Positions 1 through 10,889 of a stretch of DNA of 64,000 bases are shown here, one piece after another. The stretch lies in contig CP142452.1 of NCBI GenBank assembly GCA_038049695.1, forward strand, positions 77,775,501 through 77,839,500. The letters run 5' to 3'. The notes beneath the pieces were generated by a model that worked only from the letters and a program-made list of their open reading frames with translations, was not told the DNA's origin and made no database searches. A program made the translations under genes and the position numbers. Within the stretch, counting starts at the first letter, position 1, and the number at the start of each line of letters is the position of its first letter. The DNA comes from Cinnamomum chago. Taxonomy: Eukaryota > Streptophyta > Magnoliopsida > Laurales > Lauraceae.

Positions 1-625
1 GCTTGGAGGCTCCATTAGAGCAAGAGAAATGGAAGAAATGAAGAAGAATGGCTGCTGCCACTGTAGCTGGAGAGTTGCAGCCGATGGAGTGGAGAAATGA
101 GGGCGAAAGAGAGGGTAGAGACATCTTATAATGGGTGGGTGTGGGCCCCACCACACTTAAAACTTGCCAAGGGTAAAACATCTATTTGTGGACCTTGGAT
201 GCGATCGATGAAGAAGAGAAAAATGTTTCTCATAAAATCTAGTTTTCAAAAAGTATAATTTTGGCATGGTTCTGAGATATCAAAATTTGGGTTCAGATTC
301 AATGTGAAAAGACCGATTTTTCCCTTCGGACTGGAAAAACTGATTTTCGGAGCTTCGAATGGGTACGGAGTGAACACGAAAGTTGTAGAGGTTAATAAAA
401 TAAGTCAAATGAGGCTAAAACAAGAATTATCAGGAATTTTGAATAACCTCCCAATCACGCGCAAAGTCACTAAAAGAACCCCCAAAGGCACTCAAAATTC
501 CCCAAAACTAGAGAAAAACCATTCTAGCTCACAAACTCAACCCAACAATTACTAATCCCACTAAAAGAAACTAATCCACAAATAAAACAACACTAATCCA
601 AGAGATTAGGGGTCGGGTTCTCACA
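1..625. repeat. Possible LTR fragment, left end outside window
   Basis: This stretch has no convincing gene; the 83-codon open frame at 304-555 matches nothing I recognise. It ends in GGGTCGGGTTCTCACA at 625. Read on the other strand this begins TGTGAGAACCCGACCC, a style of LTR terminus common in plants (TG...CA). The partner end and target duplication would lie left of the window. Seen: the terminus-like end and absence of coding signal. Inferred: LTR identity. Confidence 0.3.
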
Positions 626-825
626 GATCCTACCATGATTATTAACACCTATGATTACTAATTAGTGGGTCCTGCATTGGGTTAATTAATTACGTTCTCT
701 TCATTTCTTTTTCGGTATGTCATTCTGTGAGGTTTTTGTATATGGCCAAACACTTCAAAGGTGTCTTAGAATATGTGAAAATTGCCCAATGCCATAAGTG
801 GCACAATATATTAACCCTCTTTTTG

Positions 826-1241
826 GGAAGGGGGTAAAATGAGGGGAAGGAAAAAAAAGAGGGGAAAGTGGAGGGAAAGTGGAAATTGAGGGTGCTTGGG
901 AAGGGGGGTTGGAAAAGTGAGGGTAAAATTTGTGTGGGGCCCACCTTAAAACTTTCCCTTCAAAAATGGGGGAAAGTATGAGGGAAAGCCGAGAATCTTT
1001 GTCATTTTACTAAATTGCCATTTTCACGTTTTCACTTTTTCACAAAGGATAAATTGGTAATTTTCTCTTTACCTCACAAACAAACAAAACCCTACTTTTT
1101 CACTTTTTTTCTCCTACTTTTTGACTATCCAAACAAGAGAAGGTAAAATTAATTTTCCATCCCCTCCCCTCCCCTTCATTTTCCTTCTCCCTCAAATTTT
1201 CCCTCCCCTCCCCCTCCCCCTCCCCCCTTCCCAAACATAGC
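826..1241. mobile_element. MITE-like element with G-rich left arm and C-rich right arm
   Basis: The left arm is purine-rich (TTTGGGAAGGGGG, then GAGGGGAAGG runs). The right arm is its rough complement (CCCCTCCC runs ending CCCCTTCCCAAAC). The arms could fold back over about 400 bp. A related element sits at 45257-45689, where an empty site proves it is mobile. No coding capacity is visible. The superfamily is not clear. The flanking 626-825 and 1242-1352 show nothing recognisable. Confidence 0.5.
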
Positions 1242-1352
1242 CTAAGATGATGCTAGTTTGTTCTATGATAATGAAATCTTACAATATTAAAATTTGTTGA
1301 TATTATAGTAAAAATAATTGCGAGGCAGAAGGGTTGAAAGTGGACGTGAAGA

Positions 1353-1696
1353 TAGTAGGGGTGCTCATGGGCTGGGCCCGCCCAAGCCCTATCCAGGCCC
1401 AACCCGCTTTGGGGCGGGCTTCGATATGTAATCAGGGCCCATTTAATAACTGAGTCGGGCTTGGATTAAGTGAGAGAAAACCCAAAGCCCTGCCCGGCCC
1501 GGCCTGACCATACTCGTATAAGGAATGCAGGTAATTTAATTGAATTTGTCCAAATAATTGCTCAAATGCCCACAAAAGTGATTAAAAGCCCGTTTCGACC
1601 CCGCTTGATTGATTAAATGGGCGGGCTTGGGCCTGACTTTTATGCCTCGTGTAGGGCTTGGAAGCCTTAACCAGGCCCGGCCCAAGAACACTACTA
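1353..1696. mobile_element. hAT-like MITE, about 344 bp
   Basis: The ends are imperfect inverted repeats: TAGTAGGGGTGCTCATGGGC at the left, and on the opposite strand TAGTAGTGTTCTTGGGC at the right. The interior is rich in GGGCC/GGCCC, as in many non-autonomous hAT elements of plants. The right two thirds recur at about 23420-23672, upstream of the intact RLP gene, so the insertion was present before the two flanks separated. No coding sequence. Confidence 0.5.
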
Positions 1697-2290
1697 GAAG
1701 ATAGGGGCTTCTTTTGTGCCCACATGATTGAAAAATGTGACTAGCCGCTGATGTGGCATTAATCACATTTTTCCTCCTCGGCACTCCTATTTAACTTAAA
1801 TTTGAGACTATATTTCTTGAGGGATGGGATTTATTATCTCTATGTGGGCCCAAAGGCAGAACCTGTATTTAGTGATTGGGGGAGCCATTGCTAGGAAGAA
1901 AATTCTCAAGGGCCATTGTTAAAAAATTCTTAAAATTTTATTTTATCTATAGGGGTTTTTTTGCCTTTTGTAATTTAGGACTACCCCCAGCCAGCCCCTA
2001 GTTTTGCCTCTGTGTGGGCCCACTATGGAGATCGCGGAGAGTGTTTCAAAGTTGCCGTGTAATAGCTGCAAGACGGGGAATGGATCCCGTGAAGAGCGGG
2101 CAGCAGTGGGTCTTTTTGGTGTCTTTTTTCAATCGGATCTTGACTTGGATTTCTCTTAATTTATCAGCCACATAGACTTTTTCATTAGTTAGATGTAATG
2201 AATAAAGTGATTTTGGGCCTTTGGGCCATTTAGTCATTACAATATCCGGTTGCATACTTTTACTTCCAACAGAGGATAGTGACATAGTCT
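1430..2290 (+). pseudogene. Relic of the 5' flank of an RLP gene
   Basis: About 800 bp here is closely similar to 23421-24128, which is immediately upstream of the RLP gene at 24203. Shared stretches include the MITE right half, the segment from about 1698 on, and the segment around 2040-2215 (AGCTGCAAGACGGGGA, then GTGAAGAGCGGGCAGCAGTG). No RLP coding sequence follows; the CACTA element begins at 2294 and unrelated DNA resumes after it. I infer the remnant promoter region of a third RLP copy. Confidence 0.55.
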
Positions 2291-2293
2291 ATC

Positions 2294-2690
2294 CACTACT
2301 AGAAAATTGACTTTTAGCGGCCGCCACTTGCCGTCACTAAAAGTATATTGGCGGTCGCTAATACTCTTAAGCGACCGCTACGCGCTGGCTGCGAAAAGCT
2401 CGTGGCGGTCGCTAATACCTTTTGCGACCGCTACATGGCGGTCGCAAAAAATTAAAAAAAAAAAACTTTTGACTTTTAACGACCGCCTAATACTCTATAT
2501 AGCGGTCACTAATTTTTTTTTTTTTTAATTTTTAAGTATTAGCGGCCGCCAGAGCGGTCGCTAATACTCATCTGGCGGTCGCTAATACATTGGTTTTTTT
2601 TTTAATTTTTTAATTTTTTTAATTTTTGAAACTATTAGCGACCGCCAATAATGCTTTTAGCGACCACCACTGGCGACCGCTAAAGCTTTT
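2294..2690. repeat. CACTA left subterminal repeat region
   Basis: Short direct and inverted copies of GCGGTCGCTAATAC / GCGACCGCCA alternate with A- or T-homopolymer runs. At least nine can be picked out between 2320 and 2690. In the En/Spm family such arrays bind the accessory TNPA-type protein and are needed for transposition. Open frames called across this region are repeat translations, not genes. Confidence 0.75.
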
Positions 2691-3074
2691 TTTTTTTTTT
2701 TATAAAATTTTCGTTTTTTCTAAAATTCCTTGTTTTTGTACATGTACCTATACCTTTACCTGGATCTGAATATATACAAATACTGCCATCAATTAAAATT
2801 ACAAATAACAAAGCCTAAATATATACAACTACTACCATCAATTAAAATTACAAATAAAAAAAGAAAGTCTTATATTAATTTCATTCAAAACATTACAAAA
2901 GTTTCAATAAAATATATCCATTACATTTACAGGAAAAAGGAAAAAAAAATTTGCCGAGTGCCGTGGTATATCCGATGCTCTCAAACCTGAATAGAAAAAG
3001 AAAAATAAATATTAAAAGATAAGTATAAAAATTGGCAATTTATACTAAATATAAAAAATTAAGAATTACCATTA

Positions 3075-6000
3075 AAATTTTAACTTACGTTTCAACGTTA
3101 CGATCAATCCCGGAGTCGGAATCTCGTTCCATCAGTTCCTGCAAGTCATCAATGACTAGGGGCCCGTGCCCGTCAAGTTTCACGAGCAACAGACACCGTT
3201 TACTCATTTTAAGCGCCCTGAGGCTCGTTTTCTAAGTTTTAAGTTAACGTTCTAACTTAAACCTACGTTTCAACTGTACGATCAAACCGGGAGTCGGAAT
3301 CTCGTTCCGTCAGTTCCTGCAAGTCAGGAATGACTAGGGGCCCGTGCCCGTCAAGTTTCACAAGCAATGGAGCCCGTTTGCTCATTTTGGGCGCCCTAAG
3401 GCTCGTTTTTTAAGTTTTAAATTAACGTTCTAACTTAAACCTACGTTTCAACTGTACGATCAATCCGGGAGTCGGAATCTCGTTCCGTCAGTTCCTGCAA
3501 GTCATCAATGACTAGGGGCCCGTGCCCGTCAAGTCTCAACAGCAACGGACACCGTTTGCTTACTTTGGTCGCCCGGAGGCTCGTTTTCTAAGTTTTAAGT
3601 TAACGTTCTAACTTAAACCTACGTTTCAACTGTACGATCAATCCGGGAGTCGGAACCTCGTTCCGTCAGTTCCTGCAAGTCATGAATTACTAGGGGCCCG
3701 TGCCCGTCAAGTTTCAAGAGCAACGGACACCGTTTGCTCATTTTGGTCGCCCGGAGGCTCGTTTTCTAAGTTTTAAGTTAACGTTCGAACTTAAACCTAC
3801 GTTTCAACTGTACGATCAAACCGGGAGTCGGAATCTCGTTCCGTCAATTCCTGCAAGTCAGGAATGACTAGGGGCCCGTGCCCGTCAAGTTTCACGAGCA
3901 ACGGAGCCCGTTTGCTCATTTTGGTGCCCTGAGGCTCGTTTTCTAAGTTTTAAGTTAACGTTCTAACTTAAACCTACGTTTCAACTGTACGATCAATTCG
4001 GGAGTCGGAATCTCGTTCCGTCAGTTCCTGCAAGTCAGGAATGACTATGGGCCCGTGCCCGTCAAGTTTCAAGGGTCACGGAGCCCGTTTCCTCGATTTG
4101 GTCGCCCGGAGGCTCGTTTTCTAAGTTTTAAGTTAATGTTCTAATTTAAACTTACGTTTCAACTGTACGATCAAACCACCGAGAGTCGGAATCTCGTTCC
4201 GTCAGTTCCTGCAAGTCAGGATTGACTAGGAGCCCGTGTCCGTCAAGTTTCACGAGCAACGGAGCCCGTTTGTTCATTGTGGGCGCCCTGAGACTCGTTT
4301 TCTAAGTTTTAAGTTAACGTTCTAACTTAAACCTACGTTTCAACTGTACGATCTATCCGGGAGTCGGAATCTCGTTCTGTCCGTTCCTGCAAGTCAGGAA
4401 TGACTAGGGGCCCGTGCCCGTCAAGTTTCAAGGGCAATTGAGCCCGTTTGCTCGTTTATGTCGCCCGGAGGCTCGTTTTCTAAGTTTTAAGTTAACGTTC
4501 TAACTTAAACATACGTTTCAATTGTACGATCAAACCGGGAGTCGGAATCTCGTTCCGTCAGTTCCTGCAAATCAGGAATGACTAAGGGCCCGTGCCCGTC
4601 AAGTTTCACGAGCAACGGAGCCCGTTTGCTCATTTTGGGCGCCCTGAGGCTCGTTTTCTAAGTTTTAAGTTAGCGTTCTAACTTAAACCTATGTTTCAAC
4701 TGTACGATCAATCCGGTAGTCGGAATCTCGTTCCGTCAGTTCCTGCAAGTCATGAATGACTAGGGACCCGTGCCCGTCAAGTTTCAAGAGCAACGGACGC
4801 CGTTTAATCACTTTGGTCGCCCGGAGGCTCGTTTTCTAAGTTTTAAGTTAACGTTCTAACTTAAACCTACGTTTCAACTGTACGATCAAACCGGGAGTCG
4901 GGATCTCATTGCATCAGTTCCTACAAGTCAGGATCGACTAGGGGCCCGTGCCCATCAAGTTTCACGCGCAACGGAGCCCGTTTGCTCATTTTGGGCCCCC
5001 TGAAGCTCGTTTTCTAAGTTTTAAGTTAACGTTCTAATTTAAACCTACGTTTCAACTGTACGATCAATCCGGGAGTCGGAATCTCGTTCTGTCAGTTCCT
5101 GCAAGTCAGGAATGACTATGGGCCCGTGCCCGTCATGTTTCAAGGGTCACGGAGCACGTTTGCTCGTTTTGGTCGCCCGGATGCTCGTTTTCTAAGTTTT
5201 AAGTTAACGTTCTAACTTAAACTTACGTTTCAACTGTACGATCAAACCGAGAGTCGAAATCTCGTTCCGTCAGTTCCTGCAAGTCAGGATTGACTAGGGC
5301 CCGTGTCCGTCAAGTTTCACGAGCAACGGAGCCCGTTTGTTCATTTTGGGCGCCCTGAGACTCGTTTTCTAAGTTTTAAGTTAACGTTCTAACTTAAACC
5401 TACGTTTCAACTGTACGATCAATCCGGGAGTCGGAATCTTGTTCCGTCAGTTCCTGCAAGTCAGGAATGACTAGGGGCCCGTGCCCGTCAAGTTTCAAGG
5501 GCAACGGAGCCCGTTTGCTCGTTTATGTCGCCCGGAGGCTCGTTTTCTAAGTTTTAAGTTAACGTTCTAACTTAAACCTACGTTTCAATTGTACGATCAA
5601 ACCGGGAGTCGGAATCTCGTTTCGTCAGTTCCTGCAAGTCAGGAATGACTAAAGGCCCGTGCCCGTCAAGTTTCACGAGCAACGGAGCCCGTTTGCTCAT
5701 TTTGGGCGCCCTGAGGCTCGTTTTCTAAGTTTTAAGTTAATGTTCTAACTTAAACCTATGTTTCAACTGTACGATCAATCCGGGAGTCGGAATCTCGTTC
5801 CGTCAGTTCCTGCAAGTCAGGAATGACTAGGGCCCCGTGCCCGTCAGGTTTCACGAGCAACGGAGCCCGTTTGCTCATTTTGAGCGCCCTGGGGCTCGTT
5901 TTCTAAGTTTTAAGTTCACGTTCTAACTTAAACCTACGTTTCAACTGTACGATCAATCCGGGAGTCGGAATCTCGTTCCGTCAGTTCCTACAAGTCTTGA

Positions 6001-6990
6001 ATGACTAGGGGCCCGTGCCCGTCAAGTTTCAAGAGCAACGGACACCGTTTACTCATTTTGGTCGCCCTGAGGCTCGTTTTCTAAGTTTTAAGTTAACGTT
6101 CTAACTTAAACCTACGTTTCAACTGTACGATCAATCCGGGAGTCGGAATCTCGTTCCGTCAGTTCCTGCAAGTCATGAATGACTAGGGGCCCGTGCCCGT
6201 CAAGTTTCAAGAGCAACGGACACCGTTTGCTTACTTTGGTCGCCCGGAGGCTCGTTTTCTAAGTTTTAAGTTAACGTTCTAACTTAAACCTACGTTTCAA
6301 CAGTACGATCAAACCGGGAGTCAGAATCTTGTTCCGTCAGTTCCTGCAAGTCTTGAATGACTAGGGGCCCGTGCCCGTCAAGTTTCAAGAGCAACGGACA
6401 CCGTTTGCTCATTTTGGTCGCCTTGAGGCTCGTTTTCTAAGTTTTAAATTAACGTTCTAACTTAAACATACGTTTCAACTGTACGATCAATCCGGGAGTC
6501 GGAATCTCGTTCCGTCAGTTCCTGCAAGTCATGAATGACTAGGGGCCCGTGCCTGTCAAGTTTCAAGAGCAACGGACTCCGTTTCCTCGTTTTGTGCGCC
6601 CGGAGGCTAAATTTCTAGGTTTTAACTTAACGTTCTAACTTAAACCTACTTTTCAACATTACGAGTAATCCGGGAGTCGGATTCTCGTTCCGTCAGTTCC
6701 TGCAAGTAATGAATGACTAGGGGCCCGTGCCCGTCGAGTTTCACGGGAAACGGAGCCCGTTTCCTCGTTTTGGGCTCCCGGAGGCTAAATTTCTAAGTTT
6801 TAACTTAACGTTCTAACTTAAACCTACTTTTCAACATTACGAGCAATCCGGGAGTCGGATTCTCGTTCTGTCAGTTCCTGCAACTCAGGAATGACTAGAG
6901 GCTCGTGCCCGTCAAGTTTCACGGGCAACGAAGCCCGTTTGCTCGTTTTGGGCGCCCGGAGGCTCGTTTTCTAAGTTTTATGTTAAGCTT
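3075..6990. repeat. Satellite array: 22 units of about 178 bp inside the CACTA element
   Basis: A unit marked by GAGTCGGAATCTCGTTCC, then TTCCTGCAAGTC, then GGGGCCCGTGCCCGTC recurs 22 times. The TTCCTGCAAGTC landmark falls near 3136, 3315, 3495, 3671, 3850, 4028, 4208, 4387, 4566, 4741, 4918, 5098, 5276, 5453, 5630, 5810, 5987, 6165, 6343, 6520, 6701 and 6880. Two subtypes alternate through the middle: one with ATCAAACCGGGAG and GTTTCACGAGCAACGGAGCC, one with ATCAATCCGGGAG and GTTTCAAG. The last two units drift most. The array lies just downstream of the minus-strand transposase-like gene. No coding frame is maintained. Confidence 0.95.
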
Positions 6991-7036
6991 TTAATTTAAA
7001 TGTTGAAATCTTGAATTAAAAAAAATAATTTTACCT

Positions 7037-8796
7037 GGTCAGGATCACTCGAGCCTGCTAAATCATGACTGCCCTCTCCACCGAAGTCATGTCTAGCCAT
7101 GTGGCCGCTGCCAGCGTCTGGTGCCTGTAATTATTTATTATACAGTTAAAAACAATAAAAAAGACATAAGTATTGATGCATCAATTACATAATTGACAAT
7201 TTATATGTACAAATTTTTTTTTTTACTAACCTGAGTAGTGGGTGGTGGGTCTGAAGCAAGCGGGGCGCGACTCTGTGATAGACGACTCTCAAGCTCTGCT
7301 ATCTCTGCTCTCCACTCGGCCCTCATCTCTGCACTGATCTCTGCCCTGACCTCCTCTCTGATTGATGCCTTCATGGACTGCAGCAACTCCTGAACCTCCT
7401 CATCCGTACGGAAGCGTATGCCCTGGGAGGAGCTAGCACCGGATGACTCCGATCGCGTGATGTGCGAGCGTGGAATGCCCGTCCCATACGTCAGAGTGTA
7501 TCCAATGCCCATCCCGGCCAACGACGGAGTGGAATATCTCATCCCTCCGCGATGGCAATCTGCGCTCCTCCTCAGGTAACACCTCCAGGCGTGACTGATA
7601 CTGGGCCTGCGTAGTTCATTCATTTAGTATATTATCATGCATAACAAGACATACTAATAGAAACATAATTTAAACAGTTCAATATAAAAACTTACGAAGA
7701 TAGCTGTAACCTCTGGGTGGCGAGGATCTCGAGAACGCATCCAGACGGACATCCTATCTACCGGAACACCCTCAGAACGCAACTGTTTGGTGGAGAAATG
7801 TATTACTAGTATACTTTCATACAGAATGACAAAAACATAAATTAACTGTACGATCTAACTTTTTACCTCGTGGCGGACCTGGGTGATGTGTCGAGTCCCC
7901 AACCTATGTGCAGGACCCTGCAATGCGCGGTTCCGTGCATTCGTAGCAGACACTCTCTGTTTTCAATATTTATTAGTCGGAATTTTTGTTAGTTACGTTA
8001 GTTATTAGTAAAATGTTAAAATTAAAATAAAAAAGTACAAGTTTCTCACTTGAGCCTCCTCGCTCGACCAGTACCCGACGAGCTGAGTCCACTGATCAGG
8101 AAGAACGCCAGTCGGAACTCGCTGAAGTATGTCAGGCGCATCCTGATGAGGCTTCCAGTGCTGCGTCTTTATTTTATTTTTATGATCCTTCCACATCTTC
8201 CGGCACTTAGACATGCAAACTGGCCGGAAGAGCTCAGGACATGCCCTCAGATTGTCCTGAAAAGGACAAATAATTTTTCATTGACAAATAATTTTTCATT
8301 AAGTTATGGTTTAAATTGACACATCCTGAGGAAAAATGTTAAATTATTTCCTTGACCTGCTGCCAGATACGATCTAGCGTCGCCACCGGGAATGCGTCCC
8401 AATCATGTGTGGTCAAAGGAAATACATATGGATCCCGGACCATATGTCCTAACTGGCTGATGAGCTAGCGAGCATGAGGGCCCATCGGATGATATGACTC
8501 ATCAAACTCTACGACAATGGGATGGCCGGAATTCCATGTCCGGATCCCTCTAGCAGGGCCTCTCCCCCTGCTGGAAGATGGGCCCGTGCTCGTAGCACCT
8601 GTTTAAATTCGAGATAATCTAATTAAATTGAAATAAAATAATTTGCTAGAATTAAAATGTTTTAATTAAATAAACTTATACCAGTCAGTGTATCTCCTGA
8701 TGGTGGAGCTGAAGCACTGGACGACGCCGAAGCATCCACTGGAGTGGATGGACTCGGATGAGATGCCGATGGCATACTCCTCTTTCGTCCTGACAT
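7037..8796 (-). pseudogene. Ptta/En-Spm (transposase_24-type) gene of the CACTA element, decayed
   Basis: A multi-exon minus-strand gene starts at 8796 (MSGRKRSMPSAS...). Exon 1 ends at 8682 before GTATAAG. Exon 2 begins after an AG near 8597 and encodes a Ser/Gly/Arg-rich linker, then HMVRDPYVFPLTTHDWDAFP. Exon 3 (about 8255-8060) has KMWKDHKNKIKTQHW and VLPDQWTQLVGYWSSEEAQ, the most diagnostic part of the family. Smaller exons follow near 7957-7870 and 7783-7697. A C-terminal exon at about 7623-7217 encodes a Glu/Arg-rich coiled-coil-like stretch; a further short exon may lie at 7037-7127. Defects: an in-frame TAG in exon 2 near 8466, and a frame change in the 7500-7600 exon. In this family the protein is thought to be the accessory DNA-binding partner of the main transposase. 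Exon borders are by eye. Confidence 0.7.
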
Positions 8797-10505
8797 ATCT
8801 GTTCAAATGTTTGTAAGATAAATTTCATTAAACAAGATAATTGAAGTTAACATTTCATGTCAATGGATGGGAGAATGTTTGAAAAAAAAATAAAAAAAAA
8901 TTGGGAGTGTAAATATCATTTCTATTAAAGAAATAACAATGGCCTAATCAAACCTCCAGTTGGTTTGAGATTTGAAAAATCATTCATGTATGTATAAATT
9001 AAGGAAGGCCCAGACAACTCTAGACATTGAAAAGACCTGCGTTTTTCATTTCAAAGCAAGACCCCTTTTGGCCAATTAGCTAATGAAAAGGGGTGATCTG
9101 TCTTCAATCAGTCCAAATTATCATCCTAACCAAAAGATTAAGCAGCTGCAATCTGGGACTAACAATAGTTAAAAATAAGACTAGCACCCAAAAGTTACAT
9201 TTGACCATTCCTCCATGTGGAACCACTTCTCTCCATTTGGCAACGAGTTGTTGTTGAGTCGACTCAATTACTAGCTGAGTTGCCTCTACTCTTCTTCTTT
9301 TTTTTCCCAAATGTGGTGGCAATGTTCAAAAAATATCAGTTGATGCAGATCATTATGGCTGATGTGAAATGACAGAGAATATCAACACAAATAATTGACA
9401 TCATATGGGCTTCACTTGAATCACATGGGCATACAATCTTATGACGAATCATATCCGTTCACAGTTCACACTCACAACCATCTCATTAACCAGCACTCTT
9501 CCTTAATTCAACACTAATCTGAATTTTGCTAACACTTGGATTGCTCATATAAAATCACATAAACAGAAGTTGCTTCATCCAAAAGTTGAAAATTGTACAA
9601 CTATGAAGTTATCAAATGAAGGATTCGAAAGGAGCTGTCCCATTTCTTTTTACTTGCTTCAGAACCCAAAACTAATCAAAACTTACTTTCTTGGTTCCAT
9701 ATGAGTGCGAATGATGATGACAGGACAAAAAAAGAAATAAATTAATAATAATAAAATGGGGCCCTTCTAGTAAGCACATGAGCTCACTTCCTTGTGGGGG
9801 CTGGCATTGTCCATGCCTGACCTCAGACCTGGAAAAATTATGCCAAGACTGGCCCTTGGGCTTTTTAGATTAAAATAGGAGATCTCATAGGACAACAAAT
9901 AAATGTACTAAGGAAAGATCCATAGAAACAATCTTGTGTTTCTAATAATAGTGGCAATAATTGGTCCCTCTATAGATGAGAAAGAGAGGAGGAAAAGAAT
10001 GAGAAAACAAATGGATTCTACACTTTTTTCAAGCTAAGAACTTGAGATCAGTGCAGAATCTGGTAGTCCAACTCGTTTGCCTGTATTGACATATCAAAGT
10101 CATTGGAATATGGCAGTTGAACATTCATATCATCAACCTAAATTGTCTCATCTTGATGCTTCCTCCTTCCACACATAACCCTTTTCTCCTTTGCCAATAA
10201 AAATGTAGGAATAAGTTTTATATTTTTTCTCTTTTCAAAGAAAACAGGCTAATAGCTATTGTCTTTGAGACACCCAACAGAATATGTAGGAACCTTTGAA
10301 ATAGAATATAGATAGGCACCATTATAGGCTATGTCGGTCCTTGTAATGAAAGTTGCATTTGTAGATAGTATGTCCTTGTAATTTAGCTCTTTTCTACATG
10401 TGGGTTTTCTTTTTGATGGGCTTGTCCAATGGGAGAACATAACTAAAAGAAAAGATATTCAGCTCCTTGAAAGAAGGCTTGCATTGCTCCTTGAAAGAGA
10501 GCTTG
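8797..10505. other. CACTA interior without recognisable genes
   Basis: AT-rich non-coding DNA. Short open frames such as 9104-9322 (minus) and 10249-10440 (minus) lack recognisable motifs. There is no transposase_21 homology here, which matters because in a complete CACTA element the main transposase gene would be expected upstream of the accessory gene in this orientation. The content may be captured or nested DNA. Confidence 0.5.
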
Positions 10506-10889
10506 CTAAAAAGAGAGGATAATTTTCTCATATGGAAATTGGTTTTCCGCCTCTTCTTGGTAGAGGACCATAATGCCAATCAAGATTGGTTGGCTCTCGA
10601 GTCCACCCAAATTCTGGTTGAGCCTTTTTTGATGACTCATGAATTTGGATTTGGCCAAAATTCCACCCAAAGACTTTGTTTGTCTTTGTAAGATCCTCTG
10701 GCTTCGTTGCCTGAGGCTCCTAACAGCTTGTGCTGTAGGTGAGTTTTGTTGTTGGTTTGCAACAGAGTCTTCATGCTGCTGGTTTGCAGCTAGATTTCCT
10801 TGCTGCTGGTTTGCAGCTAGATTTCCTTGCTGCTGATTTGCAGCTGGATATTGCTCCATGGGAGCTGGTTCTTTTTTATCTTTGCTCAT
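10506..10889 (-). CDS. Hypothetical Gln/Asn-rich protein with short tandem repeats
   Basis: A 127-codon open frame begins MSKDKKEPAPMEQYPAANQQ. It carries imperfect repeats of about nine residues (NLAANQQQG), encoded by a 27-bp DNA repeat around 10757-10850, then a basic Arg/Gln segment (VRSLRQRSQRILQRQ). The C-terminal part has no recognised domain. It lies inside the CACTA element on the same strand as the transposase-like gene. It could be an exon of a captured gene or a chance frame. I do not recognise it and assign no function. Confidence 0.3.
   Translation of the reverse strand: MSKDKKEPAPMEQYPAANQQQGNLAANQQQGNLAANQQHEDSVANQQQNSPTAQAVRSLRQRSQRILQRQTKSLGGILAKSKFMSHQKRLNQNLGGLESQPILIGIMVLYQEEAENQFPYEKIILSF

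Noticed and set aside
3032-6990. Regularly spaced repeats that could be mistaken for a CRISPR-like array or a coding repeat
   Set aside because: Units are contiguous without unique spacers, the sequence is eukaryotic, and no frame stays open; it is a satellite inside the CACTA element.
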